Assembly (NCBI RefSeq): GCF_033568475.1
Contig: NW_027331831.1
Span: 11,904,001 to 11,968,000 of the forward strand
Origin: Henckelia pumila
Lineage: Eukaryota; Streptophyta; Magnoliopsida; Lamiales; Gesneriaceae
DNA length: 64,000 nt
Reading direction: 5' to 3'
Part shown: one piece after another, positions 1-10,171 of the stretch
Layout of the letters: the number at the start of each line of letters is the position of its first letter
How positions within the stretch are numbered: the stretch's first letter is position 1
The notes under the pieces: model-generated
What the model saw: only the letters and a program-made list of their open reading frames with translations
Told to the model about the DNA's origin: nothing
Databases searched by the model: none
Program-made: the position numbers and the translations under genes

Positions 1-69
1 AAGCCTTAAATGTTGAAGAATCGTCTCGTATGCAAGCTAAGATGAACATGTACTAATCCCAAAAAATAA

Positions 70-74
70 CCCCC

Positions 75-126
<52 letters not shown>
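70..126. repeat. Poly-C tract followed by (CA)n microsatellite
   Basis: About 22 consecutive C are followed directly by about 18 CA dinucleotides. This is a compound simple repeat. Its length is probably variable and it is prone to sequencing error. Confidence 0.95.
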
Positions 127-129
<3 letters not shown>

Positions 130-1382
130 TGGTTAATGGTTATATATCCAATAATCCCATGACATGTATTTTCTTGGAATTCAAAAATCATTGTCTAGGT
201 TAAAATTGGAGTTGTATGGCCACCATAAGTTATAAGATTAGATATGATCTTCTGAGACATTCTATATATGGACCTATATCCGTGAAACGGAATGACTCGA
301 TCCACATTCGCAGTGAAAAGTGATACTTTAGTCATAAATAGCTAGTAATACTTTTTAATGAGTTGGTTCGAATCAAATCAAAGATTCATCTCACAAAATT
401 AATCCATGAATATTAAATTTAAAATCACACGTTCGATTATTAAGTTCGTCACACAACAGTTTTTTTTCCTCCTTTCTAAATTTAGTATCGTTCTAAAATT
501 CATTCGTTAGCATTGTAAATATCAAGTCATTAACAATAATATTGTTTCAATAAAAATTTGTTTTATCACGTAATATATTTTAAATAATTTAAGCAATACT
601 ATTTGTACTTTAAATGGGTGTACAACACTTTCTATGCTAATTTTGCCCAAAATGGATTGTAAACATGCACAAACCCGTCATTCCGCCAAGACTATTATTG
701 GGGTATGCATTTAGCTTAATTGTTTTGTAACCCCGTGGGAGACTTTGAATTTGAACTTCATACACAATTAAGGCACCTTTGTAATTGCGAGTATCGTGAC
801 TAAATATCATTGTATCATTTTGTATTTAACTGAAGTTTTATACGATAGTTTGAGTTGAAAAATGGCTATATTATTCACATATTTCAATTCATCATTCCAT
901 TCTCCATCATATCATGACACGAGTCAACCGGTGTTTAAATTGTTGTCTTCTCGATCGGTTTTCTTCGGTTTGAGTTTTTACACACAATTCCATGCATAAT
1001 TTGAAGCATAATAACCATAATATTAATGATGATGCTAAACTTGAATTATTCGAAATCAAATTTTATATCAATTGCAGCATTCAATCCTGTATGTCTAGTA
1101 CTCTACCCATTGTTAAATAAACGATAATATATGATTGTAAAGTACTGTATAACCAAAAACTCTAAAGTTGGATAGATTGATTTCAAGTTAAAGATTTCAA
1201 ATTCATAATAACAAATTCATTGGTTAATTTGTTTTGAGTAAAATCTACTTGAAAATGGATATTAAAAATTTCCTACAAAGACCCCATCAAATATTCAAAT
1301 CCAAATCCTTGGAACGAAAGAGAAAAGAAAAAAAAAACAAAGAAGACCGGAGAAAAGTAACACATTTTTAGTCATTGTATTG
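127..1382. other. Intergenic sequence, nothing recognised
   Basis: AT-rich sequence without a convincing open reading frame, paired repeat ends or a recognisable element. It lies downstream of the NAC gene, so its right edge should hold that gene's 3' UTR. No clear poly(A) signal was singled out. Confidence 0.5.
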
Positions 1383-3495
1383 TCATTCATCGTTGTCGTC
1401 ATTGTCGTCGTCCTCCTCGTTCTCATCCTCGTCCTCGTCGAAACTTAATAATTCGTCGTAATCTTCTTCTTCTTCCTCTTCTTCATTGATCTTGTGGTGG
1501 ACTTTGCAGACCACCAAATTCTTCATCCAACCAAGAAAACGGAAAGAAAAATTACAATGAGAATTGATACATATATATATAGCATACCAACTACCAAGTT
1601 AGAAATACTTGAAAAAATATCATGATTTTCCAAATTTCAAAACGTTAAACTTTTTTTTTCTATAAAAAAATTTCCATCTAAACCCCTAAATCCATTGAAT
1701 ATTGATAATTAACATTGATGTTCTCCTACATGGCTCATGTGAAGAAAATAAAATCTAAATTACACATCTATTAAAATCTACCTAAACAAAAATAGAGGGA
1801 AATAACAAGTTTTTTTTCCCTTCAATTTTGAGATACCAGGAATCATGTATTCATGTTGCTTTATTTCCACCCATTATTTTTGCTCAATTGATTTTAGTAT
1901 GTGTAACATAGATTATATTATCGTCGCATGTGCTACGCGTAGGAAAATATCATTGCCAAATAGGTGTTATTCAATGAGTTTGGTGTATTCACTTGAAAAA
2001 ATGACAAAAAAAGTGGTATGGGATGAAAATCAAATTTAACTAATAAGAAACCAAAATGGGTCAACTTGCAAACTAAAACTTGTAATCTTCCCATGAAACA
2101 ATGAAATTAACCAAAGTTAAAAAAAAAACGATGAATATCAAAGCATCGAGGCCGAGCGCGCATTAACATTTACAAACTTAAGCATGTTTCATCAAACCTT
2201 TAAGCATAAAAATCCTTCATTTTGTATGAATTTAAAATCTTGAGTGAATAATAGTACTTTAAATAATGTTAAAACTAGAGTAAATTTAAGATGAATCGAA
2301 TAATTTTATATTAGAAAACAAATGGACTTAAGGAGAATATATATAAAATTTTAATATTATTCTAATATATTTTTTTAAAAAAAAATGTAATATTCATACT
2401 GAAAAATAAAACCCCCGCTTGGGCGCTTTTAAAGCATCAAGCTAGCCTCATACGGTCATATCGTCAACCGCAACAGAGCTTTTATCCAAATTATTCTATT
2501 TTAAGTTACCATATTTATAAAAATATGTACACGTGAATTGTATGTGCGTAGGTCGCTAAAATATAGTAATAGATAAGGGGAAATATTTTTTTGTTTATTA
2601 ATTAATTTGTTCAATTTTGTGTTTTAGTCCACTAAGTTTTTAAAGTTTGCTACATAACATTAAATTTTTGGCTATTTTTGTCAAATTTCATGTGACACTA
2701 GAGAATATGATATAATATCGAAAAATCTTGATTTGACACGTAAAATTATGACTTGTCATATGCACGATTGAATCAAAATAACCGAAAATGAAAAATTGAT
2801 GTACCAAAATCAGACTTTGAAAAGTTAACAACTACCTAAAACTCATAATTAGACAAGTTAATGGAAAAAAAATCATTCATTCAATCAAAATTAATAAATA
2901 AATAAAGCTCAAATTAATATATACTTACTTTATTATCATCTATAGTCGGAATGGCAGTTGGGCTGCACCTATACTCAGCAATCTTCCACTTGGTTTCATC
3001 TCCATCAGGATACCTTCCATTGAAGAAAACATATTTGTTCTTGAATCCAATAATGTTACTTCCTTCGAAAACGATGACATGTTTTTTGTATGCGCTCCAG
3101 TAACCACTCGGTGTAGCTCTTATCGAATTATCTTCTTCGGTACTTTCAGTGAAGAAGAAGGCTACATTGTCCCTCGTAAGTTCACAGTGATCTGCATGGG
3201 ATTTAATTTTAAAAGAAAACATTAATGAAATAATGGCATAACAATGTATTTATATATATAATTAATGAATACTGACATATGTAACACGTACAATTCAGAA
3301 AAAATATATATATATAGAAGAAAATTAAACGAACTTACTCATCGGAAGTTGTTCGGGATCAAATTGGTACACATCAAGATCCATGATAGCATCAAGAGGC
3401 AGCTTTTCGCCGTTTACCTTCGGAATCAAATAATATTGTATCAATTGATTCTCCGTCGGGTGGAACCGAAACCCCAATGGAAAGTTTGAGTTCAT
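1383..3495 (-). CDS. NAC-domain transcription factor, short form with acidic tail
   Basis: Predicted plant-specific NAC transcription factor, expected to bind DNA in the nucleus. Three exons join in phase with canonical sites: 3495-3339, 3191-2929 and 1520-1383, giving 185 residues. An in-frame ATG at 3525 would add 10. Exon 1 carries subdomain A (FPLGFRFHPTENQL, then a KVNGEKLPLDAI-type B segment and DVYQFDPEQLP). Exon 2 carries subdomains C and D (ATPSGYWSAYKKH, then KYVFFNGRYPDGDETKWKIAEYR). Exon 3 begins NLVVCKVHHK, the usual end of a NAC domain (compare WVLCRIY), then runs into a tail of about 33 residues made almost only of Glu and Asp. The family is usually 250-400 residues with a long C-terminal activation region, so this is a compact, divergent member. 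Key residues differ from the consensus (YWSAYKKH for YWKATGKD), so its DNA binding is uncertain. Exon 3 lies 1.4 kb from exon 2. Confidence 0.82.
2580..2872. mobile_element. Foldback MITE in NAC intron 2
   Basis: The left part (GTTTTAGTCCACTAAG with AAAGTTTGCTAC) is mirrored by the right part (ACTTTGAAAAGTTAAC with AAGTTAATGG), so the element folds back on itself over about 290 bp. The same family recurs near 10.2, 30.6 and 40.9 kb. It sits about 55 bp inside the intron from the exon 2 donor. Confidence 0.6.
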
Positions 3496-3577
3496 TATTG
3501 GGAGAGACGAAATTAATGTCTGCAAGGAGATGAAATAATACCGGCTTGCGGAGGCCTCATGTGGTGTATTAGGTTAA

Positions 3578-3589
3578 TTTATATATATA
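3578..3589 (-). promoter_or_regulatory. Candidate TATA box of the NAC gene
   Basis: On the minus strand TATATATATAAA lies about 55 bp before the ATG at 3525 and 85 bp before that at 3495, which suits a short 5' leader. AT-rich surroundings make chance likely. Confidence 0.4.
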
Positions 3590-3599
3590 CAAAGTGAAT

Positions 3600-4272
3600 T
3601 AAACATGTTTTGTGCATGTTGGCATTAACATGAAGTCGGTTTTCGAATTCAGTCAAGGTCGTTATTGGTGTCCTTGTGTGCTTGTATGATTGGTTGGTCA
3701 ATTTGTGAGATGAATATGTTGTTTCATTCTTCTCGTCAAGTCAAAAAGTATTATTTTTTATTCTTGGTATTGATCGGATCGACCTGTCTAAAGAATATTT
3801 ATGTATAAAAATTAAACGTCTCGTAAGAGATAATAATATTTGAATTTTTTTAAAGTGGATATATATATATATATATATAAAAGATATTAGTTTTAAATTA
3901 AGGAGTTTTCCTTGATCTAAAAATCCATACTATCTATATTATCTTATCTATCTACACTATTAGTTTAAGTTAAACTCTTATACTAACTAACTTTTGGTAC
4001 TATAGTTTTCGTCTGATCTATTATCTTCTACTATTTCAATTTTAAAAATAATAACTATAATTTAAATTCTAAAAAAAACATTATTTTATACATGTTTTTT
4101 TTTATATCACACATATTGCGTGTTGAGATATAAAAGAATCGAACTGTTCGCGAGTTATTCGGAGTTTGGCTCGTTAAAAATCTCGTTCGAGCTCGTTTGT
4201 TAATCTTATCGAGTCTAGCTAGCCCGAGCTTGATTTCGATTTAATATATAATGCATTTCATTATCAAATTAC
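3600..4272. other. Intergenic sequence, only a small (AT)n run
   Basis: Contains an (AT)n stretch near 3859-3880 and otherwise unremarkable AT-rich DNA between the NAC promoter and the retrotransposon target duplication at 4273-4277. Confidence 0.5.
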
Positions 4273-4277
4273 CATTT

Positions 4278-4940
4278 TGATGATACCAAAAATTTCACCT
4301 CGGGTTCGGTCTGGTAGAGTAGATTTTCAAATTCTTCAGCGAAACAGGTCGGGTCGGGTAGCACGTGCTCTGCACAGAGAGAATCTAAGTTAGGGGGCGC
4401 CGAAAGTGTTTTCGGCGTAACCCCTCCGATGCTTAAGTCAGTGCTCAGAAAATAAAGAGCAAAGAACGGGAATAAAATGAGTGAATATGTGAATAGAAGA
4501 AGTGAATGTCTAAAAGCATAAGAAATACATGGTATTTATAAAGGTGGAGGGGTAAGTTACCTTGTTGAGATAGAATTTGTGTTAGAGTATGACTCAATCA
4601 AGATGACGGCAAGGGCTCTTGAACCGCCTTATGAACCTTATCTAATCCCAGATTTGTGGGGATTTTATTCATGCAAGGATTCTCAAGTGTTTTAAGTCTT
4701 TCAAACTCTTATCCTTTGTATTGGGCTCGGGCCGAGCGCCTATCTCACCCTAACAGAGCTCGGACCAATGCGATCAGGGGCTAAGACTTGGATCATGAAC
4801 ATAACATTTTTGTTTTGGTTGGGTTGTTCATCAACTTTGGGCATTTTCATAAGATATAAAATGAACTTTGGATGATCCTTCTTGGACATGGATTATCGGG
4901 TTCGGTTCGGATCAGACCCATATATTTTTGGGGGGCATCA
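4278..4940 (-). repeat. 3' LTR of the minus-oriented retrotransposon
   Basis: A 663-bp copy that matches 8108-9778 once the hAT insertion is removed. It serves as the empty-site reference for that insertion, because its ACTTTGGATGATCC is uninterrupted. Confidence 0.85.
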
Positions 4941-4946
4941 ATAGTA

Positions 4947-4958
4947 CCTCCTCCTTTT
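4947..4958 (-). other. Polypurine tract
   Basis: AAAAGGAGGAGG on the minus strand, six bases before the LTR. This is the expected place for the plus-strand primer of reverse transcription. Confidence 0.6.
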
Positions 4959-5211
4959 GGTCTAAAAGAAGTATGAAGTTTAGATCATGTGGTCTGGTTG
5001 GATCCCGAACCCATGTAAGAACTCTTAATTAACCAAGTACCCATAATATTCCCAAACCGGATAGTGACCACTCTGGTTTTACCTGAAAACTATAAAGACC
5101 GAGCGTAAGTAACAATCCTGAACTGTTTAATGATAGGACCATACCATTTCAAACAATAGTCAAACAAGATCTTCTTATTTTCGAAGTGTTTGGAATTTGA
5201 GATAATTACAT

Positions 5212-6767
5212 CGTGCCGAGCTAGTCGAGCTTTTGAGTTTGGCCACGAATCGCATGGTAAGTGCCGAGAAAAGACCACGAATCCAGTGGTAAGTGCCGAG
5301 CTAGTCGGGCTTTAGAGTTTGACCACGAATCGCGTGGTAAGTGCCGAGCTGGTCGGGCTTTTGAGCGTGACCACGAATCGCGTGGTAAGTGCCGAGCTTG
5401 GTCGAGCTTTTGAGTTTGACCACTAATCAGGTGGTAAGTGCCGAGGTGGTCGAGCTTTTGAGTTTGACCACGAATCACGTGGTAAGTGCCGAGTTGGTCG
5501 GGCTTTTTGGTGTGACCACGAATCGCGTGGTAAGTGCCGAGCTTGGTCGGACTTTTGAGTTTGACCACGAATCGCGTGGTAAGAGTCGAGCTGGTCGGAC
5601 TTTTGAGTTTGGCGATGAATCGCGTGGTAAGTGCCGAGCTGGTCGGGCTTTTGAGTGTGACCACGAATAGCGTGGTAAGTGTCGAGCTTGGTCGGGTTTT
5701 TGAGTTTGACCATGAATCATGTGGTAAGTACCGAGCTGATCGGGATTTTTAGTTTGACCACGAATCGCGTGATAAGTGCCGAGTTGGTCGGGCTTTTGAG
5801 TGTGACCATGAATCGCATGTTAAGTGTCGAGCTTGGTCGGGCTTTTGAGTTTGACCATGAATCGCGTGGTAAGTGCCTAGCTTGGTCGGGCTTTTGAGTT
5901 TGACCATGAATCGCGTGGTAAGTGCCGAGCTGGTCGGGCTTTTGAGTTTGACCATGAATCACGTGGTAAGTGTCGAGCTGGTCGGACTTTTGAGTGAGAC
6001 CACGAATCGCGTGGTAAGTGCTGAGCTGGTCGGGCTTTTGAGTTTGACCACGAATCTCGTGGTAAGTGCCGAACTGGTCGGGCTTTTGAGTGTGACCACG
6101 AATGGCGTGGTAAGTGTCGAGCTTGGTCGGCCTTTTGAGTTTGACCACGAATCGCATGGTAAGTGCCGAGTTGGTCGAGCTTTTGAGTTTGACCACGAAT
6201 CCCGTGATAAGTGCCGAGTTGGTCGGGCTTTTGAGTTTGACCACGAATCGCGAGGTAAGTGCCGAGCTTGGTCGGGCTTTTGAGTTTGACCACGAATCGC
6301 GTGGTAAGTGCCAAGCTGATCGGGATTTTGAGTGAGACCACGAATCGTGTGGTAAGTGCCGAGCTGGTCGGGCTTTTGAGTGTGACCACGAATCGTGTGT
6401 TAAGTGCCGACCTTGGTCGTGATTTTGAGTTTGACCATGAATCGCGTGGTAAGTGCCGAGCTTGGTCGGGTTTTTGAGTTTGACCAAAAATCGCGTGGTA
6501 AGTGCCGATCTGGTCGGGCTTTTGAGTTTGACCACGAATCGATTGGTAAGTGCCGAGTTGGTCGGGCTTTTGAGTGTGACCACGAATCGCGTTGTAAGTG
6601 CCGAGCTTGGTCGAGCTTTTGAGTTTAACCACAAATCGCGTGGTAAATGCCAAGCTGGTCGGGCTTTTGAGTGTGACCACGAATCGTGTGGTAAGTGCCG
6701 ACCTTGGTCGGGCTTTTGAGTTTGACCACGAATCGCGTGGTAAGTGCCGAGCTTGATCGGGATTTTG
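5212..6767. repeat. 48/49-bp minisatellite, about 32 copies, with 145-bp higher-order period
   Basis: The unit reads roughly GTGCCGAGCTGGTCGGGC, then TTTTGAGTTTGACCACG, then AATCGCGTGGTAA. Counting the central CACGAATC block gives about 32 copies. A variant with an extra T (GAGCTTGG, 49 bp) returns about every third copy and often pairs with a GAGTGTGACC variant, so a 49+48+48 = 145-bp trimer repeats. Each unit holds a small dyad, ACCACG-AATCG-CGTGGT. Because 48 is a multiple of three, several frames stay open for hundreds of codons, but the translations are only repeat products. The array lies in the 3' internal part of the LTR element. Confidence 0.95.
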
Positions 6768-7214
6768 AAACATCTAGTCATATGTTGGGCCTTATTGCTA
6801 GATTGCATGCCCTCTATGATAGGGCCTTACTGCGAGCTTGTACGCCCGACATCTGTAAAATAAAACAAACAAAAATACAAAGCGATAGAAGTCCAACAAA
6901 TTTTATCAAAAGAAAACAAACATATAATTTTGATAATAGGAAATGTCTCAGAATATTATTTAATAAATGATAATAAATTTTAAAAATAAAAAATTAATAA
7001 TTTAATTCCAACATAAAGATAATTGAAATACTTATCTCTTTAATGTGTTCTCGATGACATGTCTTTGGATGTATAGTAAGATAACATCTTCTATTCTTTG
7101 ACCAATGAACCGACTTGATGTAGCAAGCAAAAATTGATCTACACTGTCCAAAATGTGTATCAAAATGTTTTGAACTCGTGATAAAAATTTCAAGTTATTT
7201 CAACGGTTAGATTT
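6768..7214. other. Internal retrotransposon sequence, no coding motif
   Basis: Unique AT-rich spacer between the two tandem-repeat blocks of the LTR element. No retroviral-type domain is visible on either strand. Confidence 0.5.
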
Positions 7215-8030
7215 TTTTCCAGATCACGACACAAAAATTATGCGAGCAGATTGTGTTGCATCTTGGCGGTCCGAGCCACCTTTCCCCAAGCACCAAAAAA
7301 GTCAGATCAATATCTTCACCGTTCAGATACTTTATAACATGATTAAAAATACGCATAACAAATTTTAAATCGATCCGATGGTTCAATTAATTCCTATGAG
7401 TTTTTCAAGATTCTGATATGCAAGCCCTGCGAGGAACACGTAGACGCTGTGCGAGCGAGCAGCGTCTGTTCGGCGGTCCAAATATGATTCTACAAGCCAC
7501 CAATCACAATCTGCACAATTCAAATTCTAGAAAACATATTAATGAGTATGCATACAAAATTTGAACTTGATCCGACGGTTCAATTAATTTATATGATTTT
7601 TACAAGATTCTAATATGCAAGTAATGCGTAGAACACAAAGAAGCTGTGCGAGCAAGCATTGTCTGTTCGGAGGTCCAGATTTGATTCTACAAGCCACCAA
7701 TTACGATCTTCACCGTTCAGATTCTAGAAAACATATTAATGAATATTCATAAAAAATTCGTACCCGATCCGAAGGATAAATTAATTTCTATGATTTGTGC
7801 AAGATTCTGATATGCAATCCATGTGAAGAACACATAGAAGTTGTGCGAGCGAGCAGTGTCTGTTTGGCGGTCCAGATCTGATTCTACAAGACACCAATCA
7901 GAATCTCCACAGTTCAGATACTAGAAAACATATTAATGAATATGCATAAATAATTTGAACCCGATCCGACGGTTCAATTAATTTCAATTATTTTTGCAAG
8001 TTTCTAATGCGCAAGTCATGCGAGAATCCA
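7215..8030. repeat. About 197-bp degenerate tandem repeat, ~4 units
   Basis: The phrase AAGATTCTGATATGCAAG and variants recur near 7408, 7604, 7801 and 7999, with CCGTTCAGATTCTAGAAAAC and GATCCGACGGTTCAATTAAT between them. In the element's own orientation this is the leader just after the primer binding site. A related segment is found in the opposite sense near 14310-14410. Confidence 0.8.
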
Positions 8031-8089
8031 AAATTTGTTTCTTCTTCTCTTTTCTTGTACTCACCATCCTAACCCTTTGTTTTCAATTT

Positions 8090-8107
8090 TCAACGGACGA
8101 CGCCAAT
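8090..8107 (-). other. Candidate primer binding site
   Basis: On the minus strand ATTGGCGTCGTCCGTTGA starts directly at the LTR border. It resembles the TTGGCGCCGT-type start common in plant gypsy-like elements. The priming tRNA was not identified. Confidence 0.45.
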
Positions 8108-9778
8108 TGATGATACCAAAAATTTTACCTCGGGTTTGATCTGGTAGAGTGGATCTTCAAATTCTTCAACGAAACAGGTCGGGTCGGGTAGCACGTGCTC
8201 TGCACAAACAAAAGCTAAGTTAGGGGGCGTCGAAAGTGTTTTCGGAGTGACCCCTCCGATGTCTAAGTCAGTGCTCAGAAAATAAAGAGTAAAGAACGAG
8301 AATAAAGTGAGTGAATATGTGAATAGAAGAAGTGAATGTCTAAAAGCATAAGAAATACCTGGTATTTATAGAGGTGGAGGTAAGTTACCTTGTTGAGGTA
8401 GAATTTGTGTTATAGTAGGACTCAATCAGGATGACGGCTAGAGCTCTTGAACCGCCTTATGAACCTTATCTAATCCCAGATTTGTGGAGATTTTATTCAT
8501 GCAAGGATTCTCAAGTGTTTTAAGTTTTCCAAACACTTATCCTTTGTATTGGGCTCGGGTCAGGCGCCTATCTCACCCTAACAGAGTTCGGCCCAATGCG
8601 ATCAGGAGCTAAGACTTGGATCATGAACATAACATTTTTGTGTTGGTTGAGTTGTTCATCAACTTTGGTCCTTGCCATAAGATATATAATGAACTTTGAA
8701 TTAGGCATGCTTAAGGGTCCCGGAGATTCGGTTCCGGCCGGTTCCGGTCCTTCCGGTCCCGAAACAGGCAGAATCGAAACTAAACCGGTCCGGTTCCGGT
8801 TACGGTTTTAAAAAGCTTGGAACCAATTCGAACCGAAACCATTTTATTTGGGTTTCGGGCCGGTTCCGGTCCGGTTCCGGCCAGTTCCGACCGATTCCGG
8901 CCCGGTTTGTATTTTAAAAAAAATACAAAAAAATTATCCCAAAATTTAAATTTTTATTTAAGAATATTTGTTTTATTTTTGAAAAAAAAATTGAATTAAA
9001 AATTTAATTTAATTAATAAAAATTCGAATGTTATATACGCGTTTTGAATTTTCAAACACATATTGATTCATTTTCAAAGTAATTTAAGCTTCGAATGAAA
9101 AAACTTTTATTTGCATTAATTTTGAACTCAAATAATACTTGATAATATAAAATTTCTATAACATAATAACTTGTAACATTTATTTTCACAATTATACATC
9201 TAAAATTCATCACGATTTACCAAAATATACTTCGAATACTCCGAATCTTCGTCGAAACTCAAACAATATTTTTTTTTTTCAATTTGGCCCTATATTAAAG
9301 GCCAAATTACAATTAATATTTAATAATAATATTTAATAAATACATGCAGTAGCCGTTTGACAAGTCAAAAGGCTACTGCATGTGTGCAATTGTGCCAACG
9401 GCTTCACAATTGCTTTGTTAATCTTTTTTTTATTATTATTATTTTTCTGATTTTTCTATTTTTAATTTTTTTTACCGGTTTTTGGTCCGGTTCTGGGTCG
9501 GATCCGGTGATGGCCCGGATCCGGTTCAGGAACCGGAACCGGAACCGGATTAACCGGTTCAGAAAATCCTGAACCGGTTCAATCCATTAATTAATGGATT
9601 GGTCCCGGTTCCGGGTCCGGTTCTTCCATACCGGATCCGGTTCCGGGTTTTTTGATTCAGGTCCTGTTCGGTTTCGGGCCGAACCGGACCATTAAGCATG
9701 CCTACTTTGGATGATCCTTTTTTGACTTGGATTATCGGGTTCGGGTCAGACCAGACCCATATATTTTTTGGGGCATAA
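8108..9778 (-). repeat. 5' LTR, split by a hAT insertion
   Basis: 8108-8701 and 9713-9778 together match the 663-bp LTR at 4278-4940. Without the 1003-bp insert and one 8-bp duplication the copy is 660 bp. Confidence 0.85.
8702..9704. mobile_element. hAT-type non-autonomous transposon, 1003 bp
   Basis: Ends TAGGCATGCTTAA and TTAAGCATGCCTA are perfect 13-bp inverted repeats. The flanks are an 8-bp target duplication, CTTTGAAT (8694-8701) and CTTTGGAT (9705-9712); the other LTR shows the single uninterrupted copy. Both subterminal regions are crowded with GGTTCCGG/CCGGAACC motifs, as in Ac/Ds-like elements where transposase binds. The AT-rich middle has no transposase reading frame. Confidence 0.88.
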
Positions 9779-9848
9779 CATTTAAAAACCAACCAACTAG
9801 TTTGCAAACAACCCATCGAAAATCGAAACATAGTAAACAAAATGGGAA

Positions 9849-10019
9849 ATGCTACATGTACACATTAAGTTACACATTGGCTTACACACTACACATAAAA
9901 TTACAAAATCATCCCTCAACTTGATTTAAAAAAATCTTTCCAAAATACATTAAGAATATTTATATAATTTCAAATGCAACGTGTAACCCAACGTATAACC
10001 CTTCGTGTACATGTAGCAT
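9849..10019. mobile_element. Short MITE with 15-bp perfect inverted ends
   Basis: ATGCTACATGTACAC at 9849-9863 is mirrored exactly by GTGTACATGTAGCAT at 10005-10019. There is no coding content. The superfamily is not clear; a Mutator-like origin is possible. Confidence 0.7.
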
Positions 10020-10171
10020 CATACTTAGAAAATTATAACTTTCTTTTCTCTGCACGAGTTACGTTGCTCTAGACCCTGAACCAAGCTATGCTTTACAGTG
10101 CAGCAAATGCACTGTACACGGAATTGTTTCTGGTGGGCCGACACGGAATTTTAGCCCATTATTTTTACAAT

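Larger units (their letters stand above)
4278..9778 (-). mobile_element. Non-autonomous LTR retrotransposon (LARD-like), minus orientation
   Basis: Two 660-bp LTRs in direct orientation (4278-4940 and 8108-9778, the latter interrupted) start TGATGATACC and end GGGGCATCA (CATAA in the second copy). They are flanked by an identical 5-bp target duplication CATTT at 4273-4277 and 9779-9783. Orientation is minus: inside the right LTR lies a primer-binding-like ATTGGCGTCGTCCGTTGA (reading 8107 to 8090), and inside the left LTR a purine tract AAAAGGAGGAGG (4958 to 4947). Both LTRs hold a minus-strand TATA box (CTATAAATACC near 8355-8370 and 4533-4545). No gag, protease, integrase or reverse transcriptase motif was seen in the 3.17-kb internal region, which is mostly tandem repeats. 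It would have depended on another element for movement. The lineage is not certain; a gypsy-type origin is inferred from the primer site. Confidence 0.85.

Noticed and set aside
5212-6767. CRISPR-like array
   Set aside because: Units abut each other without unique spacers, and the context is a plant retrotransposon.
5221-6808. Long open frames on both strands (up to 363 codons)
   Set aside because: They translate the 48/49-bp minisatellite. The 48-bp period keeps frames open by arithmetic; there is no start context, domain or varied composition.
8596-9840. Pro/Arg-rich short frames around 8.6-9.8 kb
   Set aside because: They are translations of the GGTTCCGG subterminal motifs of the hAT element.
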